The translations under genes and the position numbers were made by a program. Source: Bacteroidales bacterium (GTDB taxonomy: Bacteria > Bacteroidota > Bacteroidia > Bacteroidales > F082). From it: a DNA stretch of 59,192 nt. Of the stretch, positions 44,931 to 53,109 are shown piece by piece (within the stretch, counting starts at the first letter, position 1; every line of letters begins with the position of its first letter). The notes beneath the pieces were generated by a model. It was not told where the DNA came from, ran no database searches, and saw only the letters and a list, made by a program, of their open reading frames with translations. The stretch is taken from positions 1 to 59,192 of the forward strand of contig JAILBC010000170.1 of NCBI GenBank assembly GCA_024681295.1. The letters run 5' to 3'.

Positions 44931-46457
44931 ATGGGAATCGTAGCACGTCAGAGCATTAAAGGGACCATAGCCACCTATATAGGTGTGGCGGTTGGCATCG
45001 TCACCACCTTCTTCATCCAGACGAAGGCGCTCCAGCCTGAGCAGATTGGCTTGATCGACATCCTGTTGCAGTGCGCCATCCTTCTGTCGGGGCTGTCGCA
45101 ATTGGGCACCAACTCCTCGGCCATGCGCTATTACCCCTTCTTCAAGGATGAGGAGCACCGCGACCATGGCTTCTTCGGCTGGACTTTGCTGGTGCCGCTG
45201 ATTGGATTTGCCTTTTTCTTACTGGCTTTCTTCCTGTTCAAGGATGCAATAGTGACTTTCTTTACCAAGGATACGGGTGTGGAGCCTGAGGCTTTTGCGA
45301 AATATGTCATATTCGTTGTCCCGCTGGCGTTTTTCATGCTGTATATTTCGGTGTTCGAGACCAACAGTAACCTGCTGCTCCGTATCGTATTGCCCAAGTT
45401 CATCCGCGAGGTGGGCTTGAGGCTGGCTACCTTGGCAGTGTATCTGCTGTATTTTTACAAGGTCATCAGCTTCGACGGGGTGATTGTCGGGTTCTGCGTT
45501 TTCTACGGGTTGGCCACCTTGATCAATATCGTTTATTTGCTGTCGCTGAAGCGGGTTTCGTTCAAGATTGAACGCAAATATGTATCGGCCCAGTTGAGGC
45601 GTGATTTCCTGTTTTACACCCTGTTTATGATTACGGCTGCCTTGGCGGGCAATGTCATCCCCATGCTGAGCAAGTTCTTTGTAGCAGGCTTGACGGGCTT
45701 CCGTCTGGCAGGTATCTTCAGCATTGCCACCAATATTGCAGCTCTTGTCGAGATGCCTTATCGATCGCTAGGGGCCATCTCGCGGCCGCACATCTCAGAA
45801 GCGATGGCCAAAAAAGATGTGGCGCAGGCCGACAGCCTGTGCAAAAATGTGGCACTACATCAGTTCATCGCCGGGTCGTTTGTGTTTTTCTTGATCTGGA
45901 CGAATATCGATTTCATTTTCGATTTGTTGCCTAATGGCGATATTTATTGTCTAGGGAAATGGGCGGTGTTGCTGCTTTCGCTGGGCCGTTTGTTCTATTC
46001 CACCTTTGCGGTGGCTACCACGGCGCTCAGTTATTCGAAGCATTATTATTATTCCTTGTTGTTCACCATCCTTCTGGCAGCCATGTCAATATTGTTGAAT
46101 CGTTGGCTTGTCCCGAAGTGGGACATCAACGGAGGTGCCGCCTCGTATGCCTTGTCCTATGCGGTCTATACGATTCTCCTGTTGGTCTTCATCCGTTGGA
46201 AAGTCAAAGTGCTGCCCTTGTCGGGTCGGATGTTTCCCGTTTTGGTGGTGATTCTGGTGCTGTTCGGGCTCAATTGGGCATGGACGGCTTTGCTGACACC
46301 TTGGTTCTCCGAGCTGTTTGCAAAACCCATCTATGGACTGCTCATCGATGCGGTGTTGAAGTCGCTGCTGTTTGTGGTCTTGGGCCTGACGGCACTTTAC
46401 AAACTTAAAGTGTCTCAGTCGGTGAATGACTTGATTGACAAGGTGATCAAGCGCTGA
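44931..46457 (+). CDS. Wzx-like polysaccharide flippase (MOP superfamily)
   Basis: Polytopic membrane protein of 508 residues with 12-14 predicted helices, resembling oligosaccharide flippases that move lipid-linked sugar units across the inner membrane. The N-terminus RQSIKGTIATYIGVAVGIVT and the loop QLGTNSSAMRYYPFF are typical of the Bacteroidota subgroup. It is in the same orientation as, and close behind, the YihY gene, and faces the CDP-polyol gene tail to tail with 2 bases between the stops. Confidence 0.85.
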   Translation: MGIVARQSIKGTIATYIGVAVGIVTTFFIQTKALQPEQIGLIDILLQCAILLSGLSQLGTNSSAMRYYPFFKDEEHRDHGFFGWTLLVPLIGFAFFLLAFFLFKDAIVTFFTKDTGVEPEAFAKYVIFVVPLAFFMLYISVFETNSNLLLRIVLPKFIREVGLRLATLAVYLLYFYKVISFDGVIVGFCVFYGLATLINIVYLLSLKRVSFKIERKYVSAQLRRDFLFYTLFMITAALAGNVIPMLSKFFVAGLTGFRLAGIFSIATNIAALVEMPYRSLGAISRPHISEAMAKKDVAQADSLCKNVALHQFIAGSFVFFLIWTNIDFIFDLLPNGDIYCLGKWAVLLLSLGRLFYSTFAVATTALSYSKHYYYSLLFTILLAAMSILLNRWLVPKWDINGGAASYALSYAVYTILLLVFIRWKVKVLPLSGRMFPVLVVILVLFGLNWAWTALLTPWFSELFAKPIYGLLIDAVLKSLLFVVLGLTALYKLKVSQSVNDLIDKVIKR

Positions 46458-46459
46458 CG

Positions 46460-47611
46460 TTATTTGTTGCTGATGGCCGAAAGGGCGTCTCTGAGTTGGG
46501 TGCTGCTCGTCCCTTGGGTGTAGGGGAAATAAATGATTTTCACGCCTTTGTCGGCAAAGATTTGCTCATAACGGTTGAAGCGTTCGGTGCCTTTGTAGTC
46601 CGAACCCACAAAGAGATAGTCGTATTTGACGATGCCTTTCAGATAGACGTCGCAATCCTCTCTTTCCGATTGAATCACCTGATCCACGTATTTGACGCTG
46701 CGGACAATCTCGCAACGTTCTTCAAAGGAAATGAAAGCGTCTTTCCCTTTGTGTGAGGCGTCTTTGTGCACACCGACCACCAGATAGTCGCAGCACTGTT
46801 TGGCTCTTCTCAGCAAATTGAGGTGCCCGATGTGGAAAAGGTCGAAAGTGCCACTCAGATAACCGATTTTCAGCTGGGGGTTGCTCCTCATTCTTCCGCT
46901 TTCCCATTTGTAACGATAGCTGTCGATGCCGAATTGATGTGGGTCTTGATGGTATCGTTCGAGTACACCTTTATAGACCGCTTCGTAATCGGGAATAAAG
47001 AGGGTCTGCCGATGCTCCATGCGGTCAATGATCTCGCTAGCTAGTGCTTGGGTTTCTTCCGGTTTGTTCTCGCCACCGTTGAACTTTGTGCCTTTGATGG
47101 AACCTGGCGACACATTCAAGATGCGGTTGTCGGTTCCGGCCATCTCCAACTCAATGTTCAAACTCTCGACGGCATTGCATACCGCGGCTTTGGTGGCGCC
47201 GTAGGTGGCAAGGAGAGGGGAGCTGATCAGACCAGCGATGCTGCCCATCACGGCACAACGGAAAGGCTCCTTTTGCTTCATCCTGGGGAAGAAGAAATGC
47301 AATATCCTGATGAGAGCGATGCTGTTAACCTGAAAACTATTCTGTATTTCTTGATCCAGGATGTCTTCGAAAGGCGTGATTCTGCCGAAACCAGCGGTGA
47401 TTACCAGGGTGTCGATGGTTTTATAGTCCTCTAAAAAAGCGTAGTCGGTTTCCAAGAGGTTGACTTGGCGGAAACGGATGTTGTCGTACCCATCGAGCAT
47501 GGGGTTGTGCTCTTTGTCGACAATAGTGACGATTTGACAAGCCTTCCGTAGCTCAAGTGCGATGGAAAGGCCTATGCCGTTGCTGCCTCCGATTACCAAG
47601 GATTCTTTCAT
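46460..47611 (-). CDS. SDR oxidoreductase fused to a TagD-like cytidylyltransferase
   Basis: Two-domain enzyme of 383 residues. The N-terminal half is a short-chain dehydrogenase: cofactor motif GGSNGIG at residues 8-14, MGSIAG and the catalytic YGATK. The C-terminal half (about 250-383) is a nucleotidyltransferase of the glycerol-3-phosphate cytidylyltransferase type: YLSGTFDLFHIGHLNLL, the RSVKYVD block and QGTSSTQLRD. A likely role is to reduce a keto-sugar phosphate to a polyol phosphate and activate it with CTP, feeding the nearby LicD and glycerophosphotransferase. Haemophilus Bcs1 does this for ribitol with the domains in the other order. The exact polyol is not readable. ATG 47611 is chosen over TTG 47644. 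Confidence 0.85.
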   Translation of the reverse strand: MKESLVIGGSNGIGLSIALELRKACQIVTIVDKEHNPMLDGYDNIRFRQVNLLETDYAFLEDYKTIDTLVITAGFGRITPFEDILDQEIQNSFQVNSIALIRILHFFFPRMKQKEPFRCAVMGSIAGLISSPLLATYGATKAAVCNAVESLNIELEMAGTDNRILNVSPGSIKGTKFNGGENKPEETQALASEIIDRMEHRQTLFIPDYEAVYKGVLERYHQDPHQFGIDSYRYKWESGRMRSNPQLKIGYLSGTFDLFHIGHLNLLRRAKQCCDYLVVGVHKDASHKGKDAFISFEERCEIVRSVKYVDQVIQSEREDCDVYLKGIVKYDYLFVGSDYKGTERFNRYEQIFADKGVKIIYFPYTQGTSSTQLRDALSAISNK

Positions 47612-47641
47612 GGAGTCATGAAATAGTGTTGTGTTGAGGCG

Positions 47642-47649
47642 CAAAGTTA
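47642..47649 (-). promoter_or_regulatory. -7 promoter element before the SDR-cytidylyltransferase gene
   Basis: TAACTTTG on the minus strand, 30 bases before ATG 47611; it falls inside the frame extension from TTG 47644, which supports the shorter protein. Confidence 0.55.
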
Positions 47650-47680
47650 GAAAAAAAAGTGTTTAAGATGCTTTTTTGAT

Positions 47681-47688
47681 TATTTTTG
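47681..47688 (+). promoter_or_regulatory. -7 promoter element before licD
   Basis: TATTTTTG, a full TAnnTTTG match, 3 bases before ATG 47692. Transcription starting about 7 bases downstream would leave no leader for that ATG, so either the mRNA is leaderless or translation starts at ATG 47707. Confidence 0.5.
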
Positions 47689-47691
47689 CGA

Positions 47692-48513
47692 ATGAAAAAA
47701 GATGTTATGGTTGATACGGAAGCATTGCGAAAAAAGTATTCTCCCGATGGCTCGCCGTTGCGGGAACTCCAGTTGAAAATGATGGAAGAGCTCCTGTTCC
47801 TGGCGGAGGTGTGCAGAGCCCATGGCCTGACGTTTTATTTGAGTAGTGGCACGGCGTTGGGCGCGGTGCGGCATCAGGGCTTCATCCCTTGGGACGACGA
47901 TCTCGACATTGCGCTTCCGGAAAAGGATTACCGCAAGTTGGTCGCTATTTTGCGCAAACTCGATTCCGAGAAATACGTGCTCCACGACCGTTTTTCTGAT
48001 TTCAACTACATCAACGAGTTCCCCAAGTTCAGGGAAAAAGAGGGGAACCTCTTAGGATCGTTTCCGCAACGGGGCAAGCTTTATAAATACAAAGGTGTCG
48101 GGATCGATATCTTTTGTGTGGCCAAAAACAGTTTCATTCGGGCCTTCGTGTGTGCCAAGATGCGCGTGGCCCTTCTGCATTGGCTGTACAAGATTAAGAA
48201 CGAAGGAATCCGAAAGGCGTTGACACGCGTAAACTGGGCTATTTACCATTGCCTGGTACCGCTCACTTGGCCGTTGAATGTCTTCCGCAAGAAAGGCGAG
48301 ATTCACTATGGGTTGGGCCAGAGTTTTGCCCATCATTATATGTGGGAGAAAGACCTGTTTCCTGTGGGAGAAACGCTGTTTGAGTCTATTCGGATGCCTA
48401 TCCCTCATGACCCGGACGCCTATCTGACGCATATCTATGGCGATTGGCGACAGCTTCCTTCTGAAGAACAGATTGCGACTGCCGTGCATAATCAGGAACT
48501 AATTTCAGAATGA
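47692..48513 (+). CDS. LicD-family phosphotransferase
   Basis: LicD/fukutin-type nucleotidyltransferase-fold enzyme of 273 residues. The family core is present: LQLKMMEELLFLAEVCRAHG, SSGTALGAVRHQGFIPWDDD (with the next residues LDI carrying a further metal-binding Asp). LicD proteins transfer phosphocholine or other CDP-activated alcohols to sugars. With a CDP-polyol synthase-like gene divergent and a glycerophosphotransferase gene overlapping by 4 bases, the likely donor is a CDP-polyol or related compound. ATG 47707 is a possible alternative start, because of the promoter position. Confidence 0.88.
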   Translation: MKKDVMVDTEALRKKYSPDGSPLRELQLKMMEELLFLAEVCRAHGLTFYLSSGTALGAVRHQGFIPWDDDLDIALPEKDYRKLVAILRKLDSEKYVLHDRFSDFNYINEFPKFREKEGNLLGSFPQRGKLYKYKGVGIDIFCVAKNSFIRAFVCAKMRVALLHWLYKIKNEGIRKALTRVNWAIYHCLVPLTWPLNVFRKKGEIHYGLGQSFAHHYMWEKDLFPVGETLFESIRMPIPHDPDAYLTHIYGDWRQLPSEEQIATAVHNQELISE

Positions 48514-49703
48514 TGAAGTTTATCGCATATCTGGTTTGCTATTGCATCTATCCTTTCTCGTTCTTATTCCCGAGGAGCAAAAGGAAATGGACTTTCGGAA
48601 GCTTCAGAGGAGCGTTCAACGATAATGCGAAGTATCTGTTTATCCATGCGTCGGAGCACCTTCAAGATATAGATTGCGCTTGGCTGAGCATCAAGAAATC
48701 AACCGTCAATGAAATCAGAAGCAAAGGCTTGAAGGCTTATTGGATTCTGAGTCCGAAGGGCGTTTGGCATGCGTTGAGATCCAAGTTCTGGTTTTTTAAC
48801 GCTTATTCCTCGGACATCATGTATTGTCTTTCAGGCGGCGCCACACTGGTCAACTTGTGGCACGGCTTGCCCATGAAGCGTATCGAGTTCGGCATCACGT
48901 CGGGGCCTCTGGCAGATCGTTTTGTGAAAAAGACGCTGAAGGAACGCTATTTTCATCCTGAGACCTTCCAACGTCCCGATTACCTGCTTTCCGCCACCGA
49001 CTTCTTCACCGAGACATTTGCCAACTCTTTTCGTATTCCTGTGGACCGCTGCCTCAAGATGGGCTATCCCCGCAATGCCGTCTTGACCGCTCCTGAGGCC
49101 GAAAGGCTTGGCTTGGTTGAACGGTTTGAACCCGAACAGACGAAGACCTTGATTGAAAGCCTGAAAGAGCGGCCTTACCGTTCGGTTTACGTCTATCTTC
49201 CTACATGGCGTGACTCGCAGCGTGATTTCTTTATACAGGGTTTTGACATGAAAACGATGGATGTTGTGTTGCGTGAGCGTAACGCCTTGCTGCTGGTCAA
49301 GCCACATGCCAACAACTCAGTGGATTCCGGTTTGGTCGGGGAGTTGACCAATATCAGGCTGTTGCCGTCAACGATGGATATCTATCCTGTTTTGCCTTAT
49401 ACGGACGTACTCATCACGGATTATTCATCCATACTTTATGACTATGTCTTGATGGAAGATAAGGATGTGATATTGTATCTATATGATTTTCAAGTATATG
49501 AGAAGGAGAGGAACTTCACTCGTCCTTTTGATGAGTTGGTGGTCGGGAAGAAGGTCTTCACGTTTGAAGAGTTGCTTCAGGTAATCCGTACTGGTGACCA
49601 TCGCCTGGCTCCTTCGGAAAGGGCCGCTTTTGTCAACCGTTGCTGGGGTGATGACATGCGACCTGCTTCAGGCAGGATTGCCGAGTTCTTTCTTGCCCAG
49701 TAA
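48510..49703 (+). CDS. CDP-glycerol glycerophosphotransferase family protein (TagB/TagF-like)
   Basis: Protein of 397 residues of the family that moves polyol-phosphate from CDP-glycerol or CDP-ribitol in teichoic acid synthesis. The recognisable parts are the KWTFGSFRGAFNDNAKYLF start, LVNLWHGLPMKRI with the conserved His, GYPRNAVL, LVKPHANNS and the C-terminal DVLITDYSSILYDYVLM. It is at the cytoplasmic face of the inner membrane in known cases. Overlap ATGA with licD indicates coupling. Its 3' end overlaps the convergent glycosyltransferase gene by 36 bases. Confidence 0.88.
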   Translation: MMKFIAYLVCYCIYPFSFLFPRSKRKWTFGSFRGAFNDNAKYLFIHASEHLQDIDCAWLSIKKSTVNEIRSKGLKAYWILSPKGVWHALRSKFWFFNAYSSDIMYCLSGGATLVNLWHGLPMKRIEFGITSGPLADRFVKKTLKERYFHPETFQRPDYLLSATDFFTETFANSFRIPVDRCLKMGYPRNAVLTAPEAERLGLVERFEPEQTKTLIESLKERPYRSVYVYLPTWRDSQRDFFIQGFDMKTMDVVLRERNALLLVKPHANNSVDSGLVGELTNIRLLPSTMDIYPVLPYTDVLITDYSSILYDYVLMEDKDVILYLYDFQVYEKERNFTRPFDELVVGKKVFTFEELLQVIRTGDHRLAPSERAAFVNRCWGDDMRPASGRIAEFFLAQ

Positions 49704-50591
49704 TCCGCGTGTGGCATTCCTTCGGAAAGCAATCAGTTTGTTTCCTTTTTTGAACTGGCCTTTCAAGGCGAAACCGAGCCATAAGATGAGGGTACCGCCC
49801 CATTTGACGGCCTCTTGGAGGATGCGTTTGTGGTATTTGCTCTTGGAGATGCTCTGGGTGCGGTAACGCTCGCTTTGTCCGATGCCGAGGCTGAGCCGGT
49901 TGAAGTATTCTTCCGTCAGTTTGCGTTCTGGGATGATGTGGTAGAGGATGGCGTTGGGCAGGTAATAGAACTTCATTCCGAGGGAATTCATCTTGTCGAA
50001 AAGGTCTTTCTCCTCAGCGCCGATCAGGCTGTCGCCCTTGCGTCCTAGCTCCACGTTGAAGAGACCGATGCGGTCGAAGACACTTTTCCGATAGGCAACG
50101 TTGCCGCCTCCGGGGAAGGCGTTTCTCGGGAACTCGCGTTCCTTGGGCCCGAAGTCGAGCGCTCCGGTGAGCAACATCCTAGTGTAGTGTGACATCCATT
50201 CGGGCTCCTGGGTCTCGTATATTGGGACGATGGGACCTCCAGCGGCTGCGGCTTCAAGGTTGCGGTCGAAAAACTCGGCGTATGTTTTCAGGTATGCTTT
50301 GTTGACGACGGCGTCATCGTCCACATAAACCAAGATGTCGCCTTTTGCCTCGCGGATGCCACAGTTGCGAGCATGAGAGAGCCCTTGATGAGGTTCGTGA
50401 AAACAGTTGAGCACGACATCGGGGTAGTCGTTCTTGAAACGCTGGCACTCGGCCTCCGTATTGTCGGTGCAGTTGTTGTTGACCAGCACAATCTCATAGC
50501 CTTCGCGTGGGAAGTCGTTTTCTGCCACGGTTCGCAGAACATTGTAAATGTACTTCTCCCGGTTATATGTGCAGATGATGACGGAGATCAT
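49668..50591 (-). CDS. Glycosyltransferase family 2
   Basis: GT-A fold glycosyltransferase of 307 residues. The start ISVIICTYNREKYI, NNNCTDNTEAE, the nucleotide-sugar site DILVYVDDDAVV (DxD) and the later GAEEKDLFDKM are typical GT2 motifs. A hydrophobic stretch at about 265-280 (GGTLILWLGFALKG) may anchor it to the membrane. ATG 50591 is chosen over an upstream frame extension that lies inside the YfhO gene; it overlaps that gene by 4 bases. The sugar is unknown; the context is envelope glycan synthesis. Confidence 0.88.
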   Translation of the reverse strand: MISVIICTYNREKYIYNVLRTVAENDFPREGYEIVLVNNNCTDNTEAECQRFKNDYPDVVLNCFHEPHQGLSHARNCGIREAKGDILVYVDDDAVVNKAYLKTYAEFFDRNLEAAAAGGPIVPIYETQEPEWMSHYTRMLLTGALDFGPKEREFPRNAFPGGGNVAYRKSVFDRIGLFNVELGRKGDSLIGAEEKDLFDKMNSLGMKFYYLPNAILYHIIPERKLTEEYFNRLSLGIGQSERYRTQSISKSKYHKRILQEAVKWGGTLILWLGFALKGQFKKGNKLIAFRRNATRGLLGKKELGNPA

Positions 50592-53029
50592 GGTCTGGAT
50601 TTTACGAGGGCGACGATGAGGCCTAACAGGATCAGAAGGGAGCTGATGAGCGCAATGGTCTTGCCTACACCCCAAATCTTGGGTTCATACCGCATCACGA
50701 TCTCGTGTTGCCCAGCGGGAATCACAGCGGCACGAAGGATATAGTTGGCGCGCAGCAGAGGATGCTCTTGGCCGTCAATCCAGAGTTTCCATCCCTCTTT
50801 GGTCCAGATTTCGGAAAACACGGCGAGCTGGTCGGTTGTGGCGGAAGCACTGTAGGTGAGCTGGTTGGGGCGGTATTCGGTGAGGGTGATGGTGCCTTCG
50901 CCGTTGGGCTGCAACCCGTTCAACTGAGCCTGGAACTCTTGGTTGACGATGGCAGAGTGGTGCAGGTCGGTGCTGCCGAGGGCTTCAAACTCTTCATCTG
51001 GGGTGGAGACCCAACGGATATCGTCAACGGTCCAAGCGTTGCCGAAGGCAAAGGGATTTTGCAGCGGATCTAAATCGGGATCGTAGATGATGTATTTGGT
51101 GTTCAGCATGTTGAGCAACTGCTGCTGATCCAATGTGGCTTTCCCCATCTGGCGGATCTCGGGGTTGAGGTATCCTGTGATGACGTCTTGGTAGCGGCGT
51201 AGCTTGGCGCCGTGATAGCCACCTACCGACTTGTGGAAGTAAGAGGTGCTGGCGTCGTTGAACACGTCCTTGGTCAGGTTGAGCACACGGAAGTCGGGCG
51301 TTTGGTCAGCCAAGATGGCTTTGTCGGCCTTGGTGGCGTTAAATGGTTTCTCGGCGAGCTGCTTGTTGATGAAGTTGTCGTTGTTGAGATAACGCTTGTC
51401 GATGGGGAACATGTCGATGAACACCAGGGCACCGAGGATGATGAAGGCCGGGGCGGCTTTCAGTTTGCCTTTGCCGTATAGGAAGATGGGAACGGCGGCC
51501 AAGAGGATGAAGAGGAGGCTGCGGAGGGCGTCCTTGCGGAAGATGGCCACGCGTACATCCTCAAGTTGGGTGGCGAAGGATTGGTAAACGGCGCCATCCT
51601 GACCTGTGCTCAGTTGGGCAAACTGTTGCGCCTCGCCTTGGCTGAGGAAGCTGAAGAACACCTTCGGGGCGATGTAGAACAGCAGGCATATGCCGGCAGT
51701 GGTGCCTAGGGCAATGAAGAACTTCTTCATGTTTTTCTTGAAGTCTTCAGGGCTTTTGACCATCTCGGCCAGGCCCAGAAAACCTAATAGTGGGATGCAC
51801 ACCTCGGCGATGACTAGGGTCATCGACACCGCGCGGAACTTGTTGTAACCAGGGAAGTAGTCGATGAAGAAATTGGTAAACCACATGAAGTTCTTGCCCC
51901 AGCTAAGCAAGATGGAGAGCAGGGTGGCGGTGAGCAGCACCCATTTCAGTTTGCCTTTCACGGTAAGGGCACCCAGCACGAAAAGGAACATCACGATGGC
52001 GCCGACGTAGACGGGGCCGCTGGTGCCGGGTTGGTCGCCCCAGTAGGCGTTCTGCTGGGCGATGCTGGAACGGAACTGGCGGTCGGCCTTGTCAAGTGCG
52101 GGGTTGTTGTTGCCGATGTAGGCCGAGGCGCCGCCTTTGGCGTTGGGGATGAGCAAACTCCAGGTCTCACCCTTGCCATAGCTCCATTGGGTGATGTAGT
52201 CGCGGTCGAGTCCCTTGGTCTGCTGGTCCTGGTTTTGAGTGAGTACCGGTTTGCCGCGGGTGGTCTCCTTGCCGAACTCGTAGTTGGCGTAGAGGGGGGT
52301 GAAGAAGGTCAACACAGCGAGGATGGCTGCCACGACCAAGCAGGCCGATGCCTTGAAGAAACGCTTCAGTTGCTTCTCCCGGATGTCGCTGATGAGTTGC
52401 GCTATCACGAAAATCACAACGATCAGCAGGAGATAATAAGTGATTTGCAAGTGGTTGGCCCGGATCTCCAAAGCCAGGGCGATGGCAGCCAAAACGGAAC
52501 CCCAGAGGTATTTTCCCTTATAGGCCAGGATGATGCCGGCCAGCACGGGAGCCATGTAGGCCATGGCGATGGCCTTGGTGTTGTGCCCGGCGCCTATCAC
52601 GATGAAGAGATAGGAGGTGAAGCCGTATGCGATGGCGCCTATGGCGCTGAGACCTATGCCCACATCCAGCACGAGCAACAGGATGAAAAAGCCCAGCATG
52701 GAGATGAAGATGCTTCCCAAGGGACTTGGCAGTCCCAAAGAGAGTCCCTGGTGCACATATTGGAATAGGTTGGTCCTGACCGGAGCCGAGATGTTCCAGG
52801 CGGGCATGCCGCCGAACATGGAGTTGGTCCACAGCGACTGCTCGCCAGAGCTTTCACGGTAGTCCACAATCTCTTTCGACATGCCTTTGAACATGGCGAT
52901 GTCATGCTGTTTGAGGCGCTTGCCTTCCATCACAGGGTAACAGTATATCAGGGTGATGACGGCAAACAGCAGGATGCAGCCGATGATGCCGACCATTTTC
53001 TTGTTCTTTTCAAAGAAGTTGTTTTTCAT
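50588..53029 (-). CDS. YfhO-family membrane protein (GT-C type)
   Basis: Membrane protein of 813 residues with about 13 helices and a large extracytoplasmic domain in the C-terminal third (about 560-770). It matches the YfhO/GT-C layout: a first helix (VGIIGCILLFAVITLIYCYP), the first loop with KRLKQHDIAMFKGM, SMFGGMPAW, and a C-terminal helix. YfhO in Gram-positives is needed to glycosylate lipoteichoic acid, using a lipid-linked sugar on the outer side of the membrane. Here it is paired with a GT2 that could make such a lipid-linked sugar; the neighbouring polyol-phosphate genes fit this idea. Confidence 0.88.
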   Translation of the reverse strand: MKNNFFEKNKKMVGIIGCILLFAVITLIYCYPVMEGKRLKQHDIAMFKGMSKEIVDYRESSGEQSLWTNSMFGGMPAWNISAPVRTNLFQYVHQGLSLGLPSPLGSIFISMLGFFILLLVLDVGIGLSAIGAIAYGFTSYLFIVIGAGHNTKAIAMAYMAPVLAGIILAYKGKYLWGSVLAAIALALEIRANHLQITYYLLLIVVIFVIAQLISDIREKQLKRFFKASACLVVAAILAVLTFFTPLYANYEFGKETTRGKPVLTQNQDQQTKGLDRDYITQWSYGKGETWSLLIPNAKGGASAYIGNNNPALDKADRQFRSSIAQQNAYWGDQPGTSGPVYVGAIVMFLFVLGALTVKGKLKWVLLTATLLSILLSWGKNFMWFTNFFIDYFPGYNKFRAVSMTLVIAEVCIPLLGFLGLAEMVKSPEDFKKNMKKFFIALGTTAGICLLFYIAPKVFFSFLSQGEAQQFAQLSTGQDGAVYQSFATQLEDVRVAIFRKDALRSLLFILLAAVPIFLYGKGKLKAAPAFIILGALVFIDMFPIDKRYLNNDNFINKQLAEKPFNATKADKAILADQTPDFRVLNLTKDVFNDASTSYFHKSVGGYHGAKLRRYQDVITGYLNPEIRQMGKATLDQQQLLNMLNTKYIIYDPDLDPLQNPFAFGNAWTVDDIRWVSTPDEEFEALGSTDLHHSAIVNQEFQAQLNGLQPNGEGTITLTEYRPNQLTYSASATTDQLAVFSEIWTKEGWKLWIDGQEHPLLRANYILRAAVIPAGQHEIVMRYEPKIWGVGKTIALISSLLILLGLIVALVKSRP

Positions 53030-53078
53030 CAGGATGAACGAGTTTGCAATTTGGCTGCGAATTTACGATATTTTTTAA

Positions 53079-53086
53079 TAATTTTG
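53079..53086 (+). promoter_or_regulatory. -7 promoter element before the GT4 gene
   Basis: TAATTTTG, 23 bases before ATG 53110, in the 80-base gap divergent with the YfhO gene. TTTG at 53050-53053 is somewhat far (25 bases) for a -33 box. Confidence 0.5.
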
Positions 53087-53109
53087 CCTCCTGATAGTCA
53101 AGAACATCA

